Positions 33,205 to 41,073 of a stretch of 64,000 nt of DNA are shown here, in pieces (positions within the stretch are counted from its first letter, which is position 1; each line of letters starts with the position of its first letter). The DNA comes from Chloroflexota bacterium (GTDB taxonomy: Bacteria; Chloroflexota; Anaerolineae; Anaerolineales; Villigracilaceae): the NCBI GenBank assembly GCA_016219545.1, contig JACRMH010000015.1, positions 1-64,000 on the forward strand, written 5' to 3'. The translations under genes were made by a program, and so were the position numbers. The notes under the pieces are model-generated. The model worked only from the letters and a program-made list of their open reading frames with translations. It was not told the DNA's origin and made no database searches.

Positions 33205-33909
33205 TTATGCAATGAATGGATTGAAATTCGTGTCCTTGTCGTAGTAGTCTTCGCTCTCGGCGCGTTTCAAAAATGCGACCACAGCATAGGTGACCGGGGT
33301 CATCACGGCCTCGATGAGACATTTGAAAATATAGTTGGTGACGATGAGAGTCCAGAACAATTCAGCGGGGAAAACTTTGAAGAGAATGGCAATCGCCACA
33401 AAAGCAACTGAGTCAACCAATTCGCCGATGAGGGTGCTGCCGATGGTGCGCATCCACAACCATTTGCCCTGCGTGAGGATCTTCATCTTCGCAAGTGTGA
33501 ATGAATTTGAAAACTCACCCGACCAATAGCCCGCGAGGCTGGCAATGACAATGCCGCCGCTGCTCATGCTCCCAAGAATGGCGAGATAGGCCGCATCGCC
33601 TGCGTAGTCCTGCCACATGGATTCGCCGGGCAGGGCTTTCACCGCCCAAAATGCGAGTGCGCTCAATACAAGGCAGGCAAAGCCGGTCCAGATCACCTTG
33701 CGCGAATTTTTGTATCCATACACTTCGGTAAGGATATCGCCGAAGATGTAACCGAGCGGGAACAGGATCGTGCCGGCATCAAATGCAGCGTGAACGCCAA
33801 TGAGATTGAATCCAAGGTCAATGATCTTGGCCGAAGATGCGATATTGCTGACGACGAGCGTCGTTACAAAAAGTGCCGTGATGGTATTGAGATGTTTATA
33901 TTGTTGCAT
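33205..33909 (-). CDS. Queuosine precursor transporter (YhhQ/VUT family)
   Basis: About 234 residues with six membrane helices and the family phrases VVSNIASSAKI, FPLGYIFGDILTEVYGY, WMRTIGSTLIGELVDS and TPVTYAVVAFLKR. Members import queuosine precursors such as preQ0/preQ1. The ATG at 33909 has AGAGG 8 nt upstream; the earlier in-frame start at 33939 does not. No queuosine synthesis gene is nearby. Confidence 0.88.
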   Translation of the reverse strand: MQQYKHLNTITALFVTTLVVSNIASSAKIIDLGFNLIGVHAAFDAGTILFPLGYIFGDILTEVYGYKNSRKVIWTGFACLVLSALAFWAVKALPGESMWQDYAGDAAYLAILGSMSSGGIVIASLAGYWSGEFSNSFTLAKMKILTQGKWLWMRTIGSTLIGELVDSVAFVAIAILFKVFPAELFWTLIVTNYIFKCLIEAVMTPVTYAVVAFLKRAESEDYYDKDTNFNPFIA

Positions 33910-33961
33910 GCGGAGAACCTCTAAGTTGGTTTGGGTCATGGGGAGATTCTACTTGATTTTA

Positions 33962-34027
33962 GTAGGTCACGCTTCCAGCGTGACAATAATAATTCACAAA
34001 AAATGTCACGTCAAAGACGTGACCTAC
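33962..34027. repeat. GTAGGTCACG-family composite inverted repeat
   Basis: GTAGGTCACG (33962-33971) and CGTGACCTAC (34018-34027) are the outer arms. Each half also folds on itself (CACGCTTCCAGCGTG; GTCACGTCAAAGACGTGAC). The right arm contains the stop codon of recF. A short form occurs at 47840-47866. Confidence 0.9.
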
Positions 34028-35235
34028 GGAGAATTTCTGGGCCGCACAAATCCCCCGCTGACATCCCATATCTCGGCCTGTTCCACGAACTCCGGCGTGA
34101 AGAGACTCAAATCTGTCGTGGTGAATAGCACCTGTTCGCTTTTGCTGACATATTTCAGCAAGTCGGCGCGACGGTTCGTATCCAACTCCGCCATCACTTC
34201 GTCGAGCAGGATCACAGGCCATTCGCCGGTGCGTTCATGCATCCATTCCACTTCGGCGAGTTTGAGCGCGAGCAGGGTCGTGCGCATCTGTCCGCGCGAA
34301 CCGTAATCGCTGACATCCGCCTTGTTGATGATGAACCGCAGGTCATCGCGGTGCGGGCCGATGGTGGTCACGCCGCGCGAGATCTCTTCATAGCGGATGG
34401 AGTTCAACCGCTCCAGGAATCCCTTTTGAATTTCATCCAACTTCAAGGCCGAGCGGTCAATGGGCGTATCGAGTTTCAGTCCCAATTGCATCTCAGGCTT
34501 CGGGAGCGGATCGTAAGCAGGCTCATAGGCAAGACGAAGCCACTCGGTCCCGCGAGTCAACTCGTGATGGATGTTGGATGCGAATCTTTCGATCTCTTGA
34601 ACTGCGTGGATGCGCCACAGAATAATTTGCGCGCCAAGCTGCGCCAGCGTTTCATCCCAGACTTTGAGCTGCTTCGTGTCTCCCCCGCGCTCGTTCAACG
34701 CTTTGAGAAGTGCATTGCGCTGTGTGAGCACATGATGATATTCACTTAATGTGCGCGCATAAGAAGGGACAGTTTGCGCCAGTGCGAGGTTAAGATAACG
34801 CCGGCGTTCATCGGGCGCGCCTTCGATGATCTGCGACATCTGCGGAACAAAGATGACCGCGTTGAAATTTCCCATCACCTCACTGGCTTGCTTCTTGACC
34901 CCGTTTTGTAAAATCTCCTTACGCAGGCGCTGACCGTTGACTCCAGTGGGCTCAAGGATCAGGCGCACCTCAAGGTGTTGTTTGGCTCTATTGCTTTGAT
35001 AATCCGCCACAAGACGAGTCACTGCCAGCGGATTCTGTGCCTCATCGAAATTGACGATCTGCCGATCTACATGAGTTTGGACCGAAGTGAATGCGGCCAA
35101 GAAATAAACCGCTTCCAACACGCTGGTCTTGCCTTGCGCGTTACCGCCCACCAGCACAATGGTCTTGCGCGGAAGTTCCACGTCCAAACGGGTGAGGCGG
35201 CGAAAGTTGGTGAGCGATAAATGCTTTAAATGCAT
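34024..35235 (-). CDS. recF: DNA replication and repair protein RecF
   Basis: A 403-residue SMC-like ATPase acting in gap repair and RecA loading. Walker A is GGNAQGKTS (about 30-38); the signature region is YGSRGQMRTTLLALKLAEV and Walker B is VILLDEVMAELD. The N-terminus MHLKHLSLTNFRRL is typical. Its TAG stop lies in the right arm of a palindromic repeat. It is away from dnaA/dnaN in this window. Confidence 0.96.
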   Translation of the reverse strand: MHLKHLSLTNFRRLTRLDVELPRKTIVLVGGNAQGKTSVLEAVYFLAAFTSVQTHVDRQIVNFDEAQNPLAVTRLVADYQSNRAKQHLEVRLILEPTGVNGQRLRKEILQNGVKKQASEVMGNFNAVIFVPQMSQIIEGAPDERRRYLNLALAQTVPSYARTLSEYHHVLTQRNALLKALNERGGDTKQLKVWDETLAQLGAQIILWRIHAVQEIERFASNIHHELTRGTEWLRLAYEPAYDPLPKPEMQLGLKLDTPIDRSALKLDEIQKGFLERLNSIRYEEISRGVTTIGPHRDDLRFIINKADVSDYGSRGQMRTTLLALKLAEVEWMHERTGEWPVILLDEVMAELDTNRRADLLKYVSKSEQVLFTTTDLSLFTPEFVEQAEIWDVSGGFVRPRNSP

Positions 35236-35241
35236 GGGGCA

Positions 35242-35276
35242 GGTTACAGGTTGAAGGTTAAAGGTTGAAAGTTAAA
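35242..35276. repeat. Five tandem 7-bp repeats between the GNAT gene and recF
   Basis: GGTTACA, GGTTGAA, GGTTAAA, GGTTGAA and AGTTAAA run without gaps. The stop codon of the GNAT gene (TAA on the minus strand, 35272-35274) lies in the last unit. Confidence 0.88.
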
Positions 35277-35742
35277 GAATGAGTTCCAATTCAATTTCAT
35301 CACGCAGGGGAATATTATTTTGTCCCATCAATGGAATGGATGGTTTGATCTTTCGGGCTTTGGTTATGGCTCCGCGATGAAGGGCAGTCAGTTCAAATCC
35401 GCGCCGCTGGTAAAAGCCAAGAGCGTGCAAATTATCATTCGTGGCGATCAGGAACACGCGGCGGCATTTCTTTTCTTTTGCTTCGCTCAGAATTTCATTG
35501 ATAAGCGCTGTACCAATACCTTTCCCTTCGTTCAAACTATCCAAAGATATGATCTCACATTCTTCGCCTTGTATCATGAAGGTTATTACGCCCAGCCAAT
35601 CGTCAAAGATAAAACCATCCACTTCATCATATTGAATGATCTGATCGTGCACTACGATGAAGTCCGCACCCCATTGTGCCATCCAAAAATCGCGCAAACG
35701 GGGCAGGTCATCTTTAGTGAGGCGATGGATGGGATCATGCAA
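35272..35742 (-). CDS. GNAT-family N-acetyltransferase
   Basis: A 156-residue acetyl-CoA-dependent transferase. The acetyl-CoA loop is NEGKGIGTALINEILSEA and the C-terminal motif is NLHALGFYQRRGFELTAL. The substrate is unknown. It begins 3 nt downstream of the stop of def, in the same operon. The last residues and the stop come from 7-bp repeats. Confidence 0.88.
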   Translation of the reverse strand: MHDPIHRLTKDDLPRLRDFWMAQWGADFIVVHDQIIQYDEVDGFIFDDWLGVITFMIQGEECEIISLDSLNEGKGIGTALINEILSEAKEKKCRRVFLIATNDNLHALGFYQRRGFELTALHRGAITKARKIKPSIPLMGQNNIPLRDEIELELIL

Positions 35743-35745
35743 GGC

Positions 35746-36279
35746 TTAGTCCAGCGGTATTTCGCTGTCATCCTTCGGCGTCCAGACTTTGGTTGCGAGG
35801 TCCGTGAAGATCACGCCATTGAGATGGTCTATCTCATGCTGGAAAATACGCGCCGTCCAACCGTCCACTTTCAACTTGACCAACTTGCCGTGACGGTTCA
35901 AGGCCTTCACTTGCAAAGCCTCGTGCCGCTCCACTTCGCCGATCAAACCGGGAACCGAGAGACAACCCTCTATGCCGAAAATTGTTTCCTCCGAGGCTTT
36001 GACGATCTCCGGGTTGATGATGACGAATAATTTCTTTTTCCTGGGTTTTGCTTCCGGGTCTTCTTCCTCTTCTTCATCCTCGCCTTCCGCATATTCGATG
36101 ACGGCCAGTTGCAGAGGGACGTTAACTTGCGGCGCGGCGAGCCCCACGCCGGGAGCATCGCGCATGGTCTCGATCATATCGTCTATCAAGGTTTGCAGAT
36201 CTTGATCGAATTTTGTGACCGGTTTTGCTTTGCGGCGCAGGACTGCGGCCGGCAAAGTTACGATTTTTCTTAAAGCCAT
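35746..36279 (-). CDS. def: Peptide deformylase
   Basis: About 177 residues. It removes the formyl group from nascent proteins. Motif 1 GVGLAAPQ, motif 2 EGCLSVPG and motif 3 QHEIDHLNG supply the metal ligands. The ATG at 36279 has GAGGAAAG upstream. An acidic insertion (EGEDEEEEEDPEAKPRKKK, about residues 67-85) derives from a simple CTT/CTC-rich stretch. Confidence 0.95.
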   Translation of the reverse strand: MALRKIVTLPAAVLRRKAKPVTKFDQDLQTLIDDMIETMRDAPGVGLAAPQVNVPLQLAVIEYAEGEDEEEEEDPEAKPRKKKLFVIINPEIVKASEETIFGIEGCLSVPGLIGEVERHEALQVKALNRHGKLVKLKVDGWTARIFQHEIDHLNGVIFTDLATKVWTPKDDSEIPLD

Positions 36280-36301
36280 GTTTCTTTCCTCACTTCTAAA
36301 T

Positions 36302-36429
36302 AATAGATCTCTTGCAAAAGTCAAATTGCAGAGCTGTCGAAAGCGGACGTTCTCTAACGTCCGCTACACAAAACATAATTTTTCTGTGTAGTAGTGCGCT
36401 CTCTAGCGCACTTATGCAAGAGGTCTAAT
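36302..36429. repeat. 128-bp MITE-like element with nested hairpins
   Basis: Terminal inverted repeats of 20 bp (36302-36321 and 36410-36429, 17 matches) enclose three hairpins: GCGGACGT...ACGTCCGC, CTACACA...TGTGTAG and AGTGCGC...GCGCACT. No coding capacity. It fills the gap between def and the cNMP-binding gene. Confidence 0.8.
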
Positions 36430-36456
36430 AAAGGGTTGAACTACTTTACAACCATT

Positions 36457-38244
36457 TTATCCTTCTTCATAATGATCCTGACCATGATCGCTCAAAGGAG
36501 GCGGGTCCAACGACCCGTCCAGAACGCCGGGATTCTTCATCGAGTCATCTTCAACAGGGGCGCTGACGGGCGCATCGAATTCAGACAGGTTTTCATGATA
36601 GGCCGCGAGCCAGGTGGCCATGCGTTCACGTTCAACATTGGCCGCATCTTCGCCCTTTCTTGCAATGCGCGCCATGCGGCGGCGGTTAATATCCGCCTGC
36701 ACGCCGGCTGGGTCAAGCACATCTTCAAAGGCCAATTTTGTACCGCCTACTGTAATATGGACAGTCCCATAATTCAGCAAATATCCCATCACACCAATGC
36801 GCTCATATTCCGTGCTGAGGATGTTTTCGATCTGGGCAGAGCGGCGCTCTTCGGTCCCGAACGGCGTCCTATCCATATCTACGATCTCCTCAGGCGTAAC
36901 CTTGAAGATATCATTGTCCCAGTCAACAAATTCCCACAGCATCCAACCCAGAATGGGTAACATGAGAAACAGAAGAAGGACAATGGATGTATCCAATTTA
37001 AATCCGCCGGCGGCCAATGGTTTAAAAACAGTATTGTTGGGTGTTAGATAAAGATAGCGAAGACGGAATCCGATCAAAATAAACACACCAAACAGGAACA
37101 TCAACGGACGTCCCAACTGTTGCAGGAGTACATACCAATGTTTTCGGTATGTAACCGTCCCGCCATCTTCCACGCGCAATTTGAACATATTGGCTAATAC
37201 GATGCGCAGCACTGATTTTTTCTGAACATTCTTATCCACCATCGCAACAGGAGGCAGCTCATCTGCCTGCGGTATCGGTTTCGCAGGACGACCAAGTTTA
37301 ACAAGAAGGGCGTTCGTCATGGCCACTTTTTGCGCTTGAGTCCCCGCGCCTTTGGTGCGGTCCCAATATTCGCGGATCATATCTGCAGCCTGGTTGGGAT
37401 GATCCACATACTCAAAACGGATGCTTCCGACAAAAGTACGCACAGCTACGTTGCCATAATCCAATGCGCGTCCGATAGCGTCCGTTTCCACATTGACGGC
37501 CAGGATCGTTGAAAGCGGCACTTCCTGGCGGCTGTCGTAGATACCGATCACACGCTCCACCCAAACCACGCGCTGATTCGTCACAATGTAATAATCATTG
37601 CTCCAGTCAACGGCCCGCCAGATGGCCCATAAAATATCGGCGACCAAACCCATCCCGCCGATCAGATAGGCGACGGTTGAACCTGATGCCCACGTCCACA
37701 TGAGGATCAGGATCGGGGCAAAGAGCAAAAGCAGGGGAGCCACCAGTGTTTGATACAAACGGATGCGATGCCGGCGTGCCAGAAAATACACAACCTCTTT
37801 GGGTCCGAGCCATTTGAACCGCAAGGCACGCGCCAGTTTGCGGCTCTTGATCGCTACCAGGAATTTTGGTTTTAATTTATCGTTTTGTTTAAGGAGTTTA
37901 TCGAAATCAGCGCGTGAAAGAAGGAAAAGAATGGAATCTTCGGCGGTGGTGATGGTAGCCGAACGGTTACGGTTTTCAAATAAGGCTTCCTCGCCAAAAT
38001 AATCCCCGGGGATCAGCCATGCCAAAAAATCTGTCCCATTGTCGCGCGGGCGGGTGACCTTCACTCTCCCCTTATAGACCAAATAAAATCCATCGGGCTT
38101 TGAACCGCGCTCAAACACAACCTGGTTTTCCGGCAGCGCGTGTTCTTCCAACTCCGATGAAATGCTGGCTAGTTGATCCTCGCTCAGTCCGCCGAAGAGA
38201 TGGATCTTGCGTAAAAAGGCAATGCGCTCTTTAGTCTCTATCAC
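36457..38244 (-). CDS. Cyclic-nucleotide-binding domain protein with PH-like membrane modules
   Basis: This 595-residue protein has an N-terminal cNMP-binding domain (about 10-130; LVYKGRVKVTRPRD, GDYFGEEALFENRNRSATI). Two modules follow, each a pair of membrane helices and a bacterial PH-like domain (YYIVTNQRVVWVERVIGIYDSRQEVPLSTI; IFKVTPEEIVDMDRTPFGTE). The C-terminus is acidic and disordered. It probably senses a nucleotide at the membrane, with no obvious output enzyme. The start is GTG; a TAGAAT box lies 6 nt upstream. Confidence 0.8.
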   Translation of the reverse strand: MIETKERIAFLRKIHLFGGLSEDQLASISSELEEHALPENQVVFERGSKPDGFYLVYKGRVKVTRPRDNGTDFLAWLIPGDYFGEEALFENRNRSATITTAEDSILFLLSRADFDKLLKQNDKLKPKFLVAIKSRKLARALRFKWLGPKEVVYFLARRHRIRLYQTLVAPLLLLFAPILILMWTWASGSTVAYLIGGMGLVADILWAIWRAVDWSNDYYIVTNQRVVWVERVIGIYDSRQEVPLSTILAVNVETDAIGRALDYGNVAVRTFVGSIRFEYVDHPNQAADMIREYWDRTKGAGTQAQKVAMTNALLVKLGRPAKPIPQADELPPVAMVDKNVQKKSVLRIVLANMFKLRVEDGGTVTYRKHWYVLLQQLGRPLMFLFGVFILIGFRLRYLYLTPNNTVFKPLAAGGFKLDTSIVLLLFLMLPILGWMLWEFVDWDNDIFKVTPEEIVDMDRTPFGTEERRSAQIENILSTEYERIGVMGYLLNYGTVHITVGGTKLAFEDVLDPAGVQADINRRRMARIARKGEDAANVERERMATWLAAYHENLSEFDAPVSAPVEDDSMKNPGVLDGSLDPPPLSDHGQDHYEEG

Positions 38245-38256
38245 GGTTTTATTCTA

Positions 38257-38766
38257 TCAAACTTCACGCACAATCGTACAACCATAAGCCGGAGATTCTG
38301 TCAGCGCTGGCAAATGCCCTTCGAGCAAAGAATCAACCGCCTCGTTAAGAAAGAAGCGGGTCGGCGTCCGTTGGCGAAACGTGACATCATCCACCGCACC
38401 CCGATAGCGCAGGATTCCATCCCGGTCAATGACATACACATGAGGAGTCGTCTGCGCCTCATACATATCTGCGACGATACAATTCGCATCCAACATGACC
38501 GTTGGCAGGCGCCGGGCGTTAGCGGCATTTCTCACCGCCTCAATATTCTCGCTTCGATTCGCCGCAATGGACAGCATCGCCACACCCTGCCACTGCGCCA
38601 ACATGGAAACAATGGCTAAATCCGTCCGCTCCGAATGCGGACACTCACACGACCAAAAATTGACGATGACGATTCTGCCGCGATAATTGCTTAAACGATG
38701 AAGCCTGCCTTCAAGGTCAGGCAATTCAAAATCTGGCGCGGGGTGATTGATTTCCATATTATCCAT
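38257..38766 (-). CDS. Redoxin / thioredoxin-fold peroxiredoxin-like protein
   Basis: A 169-residue AhpC/TSA-type protein. APDFELPDLEGRLHRLSNYRG leads to the active site FWSCECPHSERTD (cysteines near 45 and 47), then a thioredoxin fold with DANCIVADMYEAQTTPHVYVIDRDG. The CxC spacing is unusual next to the CxxC of ResA-type proteins. There is no signal peptide. The ATG at 38766 directly abuts a repeat; an ATG three codons later is an equal alternative. Confidence 0.8.
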   Translation of the reverse strand: MDNMEINHPAPDFELPDLEGRLHRLSNYRGRIVIVNFWSCECPHSERTDLAIVSMLAQWQGVAMLSIAANRSENIEAVRNAANARRLPTVMLDANCIVADMYEAQTTPHVYVIDRDGILRYRGAVDDVTFRQRTPTRFFLNEAVDSLLEGHLPALTESPAYGCTIVREV

Positions 38767-38813
38767 GTAGGGGCGAGGTTCTCTCGCCCTGGGCGGGGTG
38801 ACCCCGCCCCTAC
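38767..38813. repeat. GTAGGGGCG-family double hairpin
   Basis: Outer arms GTAGGGGCG and CGCCCCTAC enclose two hairpins, GGGCGAG...CTCGCCC and GGGCGGGGTGACCCCGCCC. Confidence 0.92.
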
Positions 38814-38820
38814 AACATCA

Positions 38821-39708
38821 TCAATCCAAAATCCCAATGCCGGCGAGCTTTTCGATCACACTCACCACAGCGGAATTATCCAATTCGCCCAACCCCATAT
38901 CGATCATTTGTTGATAGAGCTTTGTATTCTCTTCAGTTGCAGAAATAGGGACGTTATATTCCTTCGCAGTATCCAAAACGATCTTCATATCTTTTAATTG
39001 CATATATGATTTGAAACCGGGGTTGCGATTGCCGTCAAATAATCGCGGCGGCTTGATATCGAGCGCCCAGCATTGAGCCGCACCGGCCTTGATCGCATCC
39101 ACCACCTTGCGCGGGTCAACGCCGGCCTTCTTCGAGAAGACCAACAGTTCGCCCATGGCCACCATCTGCGCAGCGACCATGATCTGGTTCGCGGCTTTAG
39201 CCACCTGCCCCGCTCCGGCATCACCAACTAATGTGATGGTCTTGCCCATGGCTTGCAATACCGGCATGGACTTTTCCAACGCCGCGGCATCACCGCCGAC
39301 CATGATGGTCAGCGTGGCATTGCGCGCGCCGATGTCACCGCCGGAGACGGGCGCATCCAAGGAGAAGACGCCTTTCTCTTTCAACTTCTCCGCGATCATT
39401 CTTGCGGAAGCGGGCTTGATGGTGGAGTTATCAATGACGATTAGCCCGGCGCGCGCGCCTTCGATGATCCCATTTTCGCCGAGGATCACTTTTTCAACAT
39501 CCGGCGAATCAGGCAGGTTCGTGAAGATAATATCCACTTGCGCCGCGACTTCTTTGGGAGAGCTTGCGCTTGTGGCGCCTTCCTTAACCAATTCGTCCAC
39601 AGCCGCGCGGGAACGGTTATGCACGACAACAGGAAATCCTGCCTTAAGAATATTGCGGGCAATGGACTTGCCCATCAATCCGAGACCGATGTATCCGACT
39701 TTAAGCAT
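38821..39708 (-). CDS. Beta-hydroxyacid dehydrogenase (GarR/MmsB family)
   Basis: About 295 residues. The NAD(P) motif GYIGLGLMGKSIARNIL, the substrate segment LDAPVSGGDIGARNATL, and the catalytic lysine region GAGQVAKAANQIMVA identify the 3-hydroxyisobutyrate / tartronate-semialdehyde reductase family. The exact substrate is not determined. The ATG at 39708 is chosen because AGGAG lies 6 nt upstream; a TTG two codons earlier is too close. Confidence 0.88.
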   Translation of the reverse strand: MLKVGYIGLGLMGKSIARNILKAGFPVVVHNRSRAAVDELVKEGATSASSPKEVAAQVDIIFTNLPDSPDVEKVILGENGIIEGARAGLIVIDNSTIKPASARMIAEKLKEKGVFSLDAPVSGGDIGARNATLTIMVGGDAAALEKSMPVLQAMGKTITLVGDAGAGQVAKAANQIMVAAQMVAMGELLVFSKKAGVDPRKVVDAIKAGAAQCWALDIKPPRLFDGNRNPGFKSYMQLKDMKIVLDTAKEYNVPISATEENTKLYQQMIDMGLGELDNSAVVSVIEKLAGIGILD

Positions 39709-39747
39709 TTGCAACTCCTAATATTTTCAAATTCGTAATTCCGTAAT

Positions 39748-39763
39748 GCGACATTAATGTCGC
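39748..39763. repeat. 16-bp perfect palindrome GCGACATT/AATGTCGC
   Basis: It matches the core of the elements at 12279-12334 and 56466-56491. It lies in the promoter region upstream of the minus-strand dehydrogenase gene. Confidence 0.88.
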
Positions 39764-39835
39764 GCTACATTTTTTATAGCCACAAAACGGATTATACCAA
39801 GCGCACCTATTGATAATTCCAAACACTTGATATGC

Positions 39836-39867
39836 GACTATTCGACTAGGGACTATTTGACTATAAT
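39836..39867 (+). promoter_or_regulatory. Tandem GACTATT repeats forming a leaderless promoter
   Basis: Four GACTA-based units of 7-8 bp follow one another, and the last reads GACTATAAT, giving a perfect -10 box (39862-39867). It ends 6 nt before the ATG at 39874 and there is no ribosome site. Confidence 0.6.
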
Positions 39868-39873
39868 CCCCCC

Positions 39874-40293
39874 ATGACTGACTACAAATTCTTCCACCCA
39901 ACTGAAGTCCGTTACGGGGACCTCGACCCGCAGGGACATGTGAACAACGCAAAATACCTGACCTATTTCGAGCAGGCGCGTATCTACTATCTGATCAAGC
40001 TGGGGTTATTCAGCACTGACCAGTCCTTCATGGAAGTGGGTGTGATCGTGGCCGATGTCCACATTACCTTCCACACCCCCGCTCATTATGGCAGCCCCAT
40101 AAAGGTCGGCGTAAAAACAACGAAGATCGGCAATAAGTCCATGACGGTGGAGCAAAGCGTAATGGACAGTATGACCGGCGAGGTCATGGCCTCGGGGACA
40201 GTGGTTCTGGTCACATTTGATTATGAGGGCTTGAAGACCATCCCTGTGCCGGAAGATTGGAAAGAGAAGATCAGTGAGTTTGAAGGATTATGA
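39874..40293 (+). CDS. Acyl-CoA thioesterase (hotdog fold, 4HBT family)
   Basis: A 139-residue protein with the 4-hydroxybenzoyl-CoA thioesterase signature YGDLDPQGHVNNAKYLTYFE (about 13-32), whose aspartate is catalytic in the family. It hydrolyses an acyl-CoA of unknown chain. It overlaps the next gene by 4 bp (ATGA). Its transcript is probably leaderless. Confidence 0.93.
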   Translation: MTDYKFFHPTEVRYGDLDPQGHVNNAKYLTYFEQARIYYLIKLGLFSTDQSFMEVGVIVADVHITFHTPAHYGSPIKVGVKTTKIGNKSMTVEQSVMDSMTGEVMASGTVVLVTFDYEGLKTIPVPEDWKEKISEFEGL

Positions 40294-41069
40294 AACAAAA
40301 AAATAAGAAACGCTCTCCTTTAAAAGATAGACCTCTTCGTTATGCTGGGCAGTCTCTTAACGAACAAATAGAGGATAAGCTATTAGATGTATTGTATTGG
40401 TTTTTATTGCCTGCAATAACAATTATTCTTGTCGTCAGTGAATGGATTAGATTTATCAATCCACAGCCTCCTCAACGCCCAATTTTCATCACTATAATCG
40501 CAATAATATTCCTTGTTATTGGTGTATTCAAGATTTTTCGAGGAATAAAAATAGTTAATAGACTAAAGATGGCAAGAGATGGAGAAAAAATAGTCGCCGA
40601 GGAACTACAGATATTGCTTAGAGAGGGGGCAACTGTATTTCACGATGTTATTGGCGATAAATTCAACATTGATCATGTAATTATTTCTAAGCATGGAATA
40701 TTTCTTGTAGAAACAAAAACTTATAGCAAGCCTGTCAAAAAAGAATCGACAATAACATTCGATGAAACTCAAGTTTATGTAGATGGACATAGAGTTGAAC
40801 GTGAACCAATCAAACAAGCTAAATCCTTATCCAAATGGTTAGCAGATTTATTGTTGCAGACAACGGGGCAGAAATTTCCTGTTCGCCCCGTAATCCTTTT
40901 TCCAGGCTGGTATACAGATAAAATCAAAAAGGGCCAAGATGTTTGGATACTTAACCCAAAAGCATTGCCGACGTTTATTTCAAATGAGCCTATTACGCTA
41001 AAAGATACTGATGTGCATCTTGTCGCTTACCATCTTTCAAGGTATGTAAGAACATATGAGGTAAAGTAA
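40290..41069 (+). CDS. Membrane-anchored NERD-domain protein
   Basis: A 259-residue protein with two N-terminal hydrophobic helices (about 38-90) followed by a nuclease-related NERD domain: ARDGEKIVAEELQILLREG, FNIDHVIISKHGIFLVETKTYS. The D and E-x-K of the restriction-nuclease-like core (IDHV, VETKT) are present. Its DNA or RNA target is unknown. The gene is clearly more AT-rich than both neighbours although it overlaps one by ATGA and sits 4 nt from the other, which suggests later insertion or a horizontally acquired gene. Confidence 0.85.
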   Translation: MKQKNKKRSPLKDRPLRYAGQSLNEQIEDKLLDVLYWFLLPAITIILVVSEWIRFINPQPPQRPIFITIIAIIFLVIGVFKIFRGIKIVNRLKMARDGEKIVAEELQILLREGATVFHDVIGDKFNIDHVIISKHGIFLVETKTYSKPVKKESTITFDETQVYVDGHRVEREPIKQAKSLSKWLADLLLQTTGQKFPVRPVILFPGWYTDKIKKGQDVWILNPKALPTFISNEPITLKDTDVHLVAYHLSRYVRTYEVK

Positions 41070-41073
41070 AACC

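Noticed and set aside
34237-34749. A long plus-strand frame opposite recF
   Set aside because: Antisense to the Walker/signature region of recF; no independent support.
36302-36429. Insertion sequence
   Set aside because: Inverted ends are present but there is no transposase; only a non-autonomous element can be supported.
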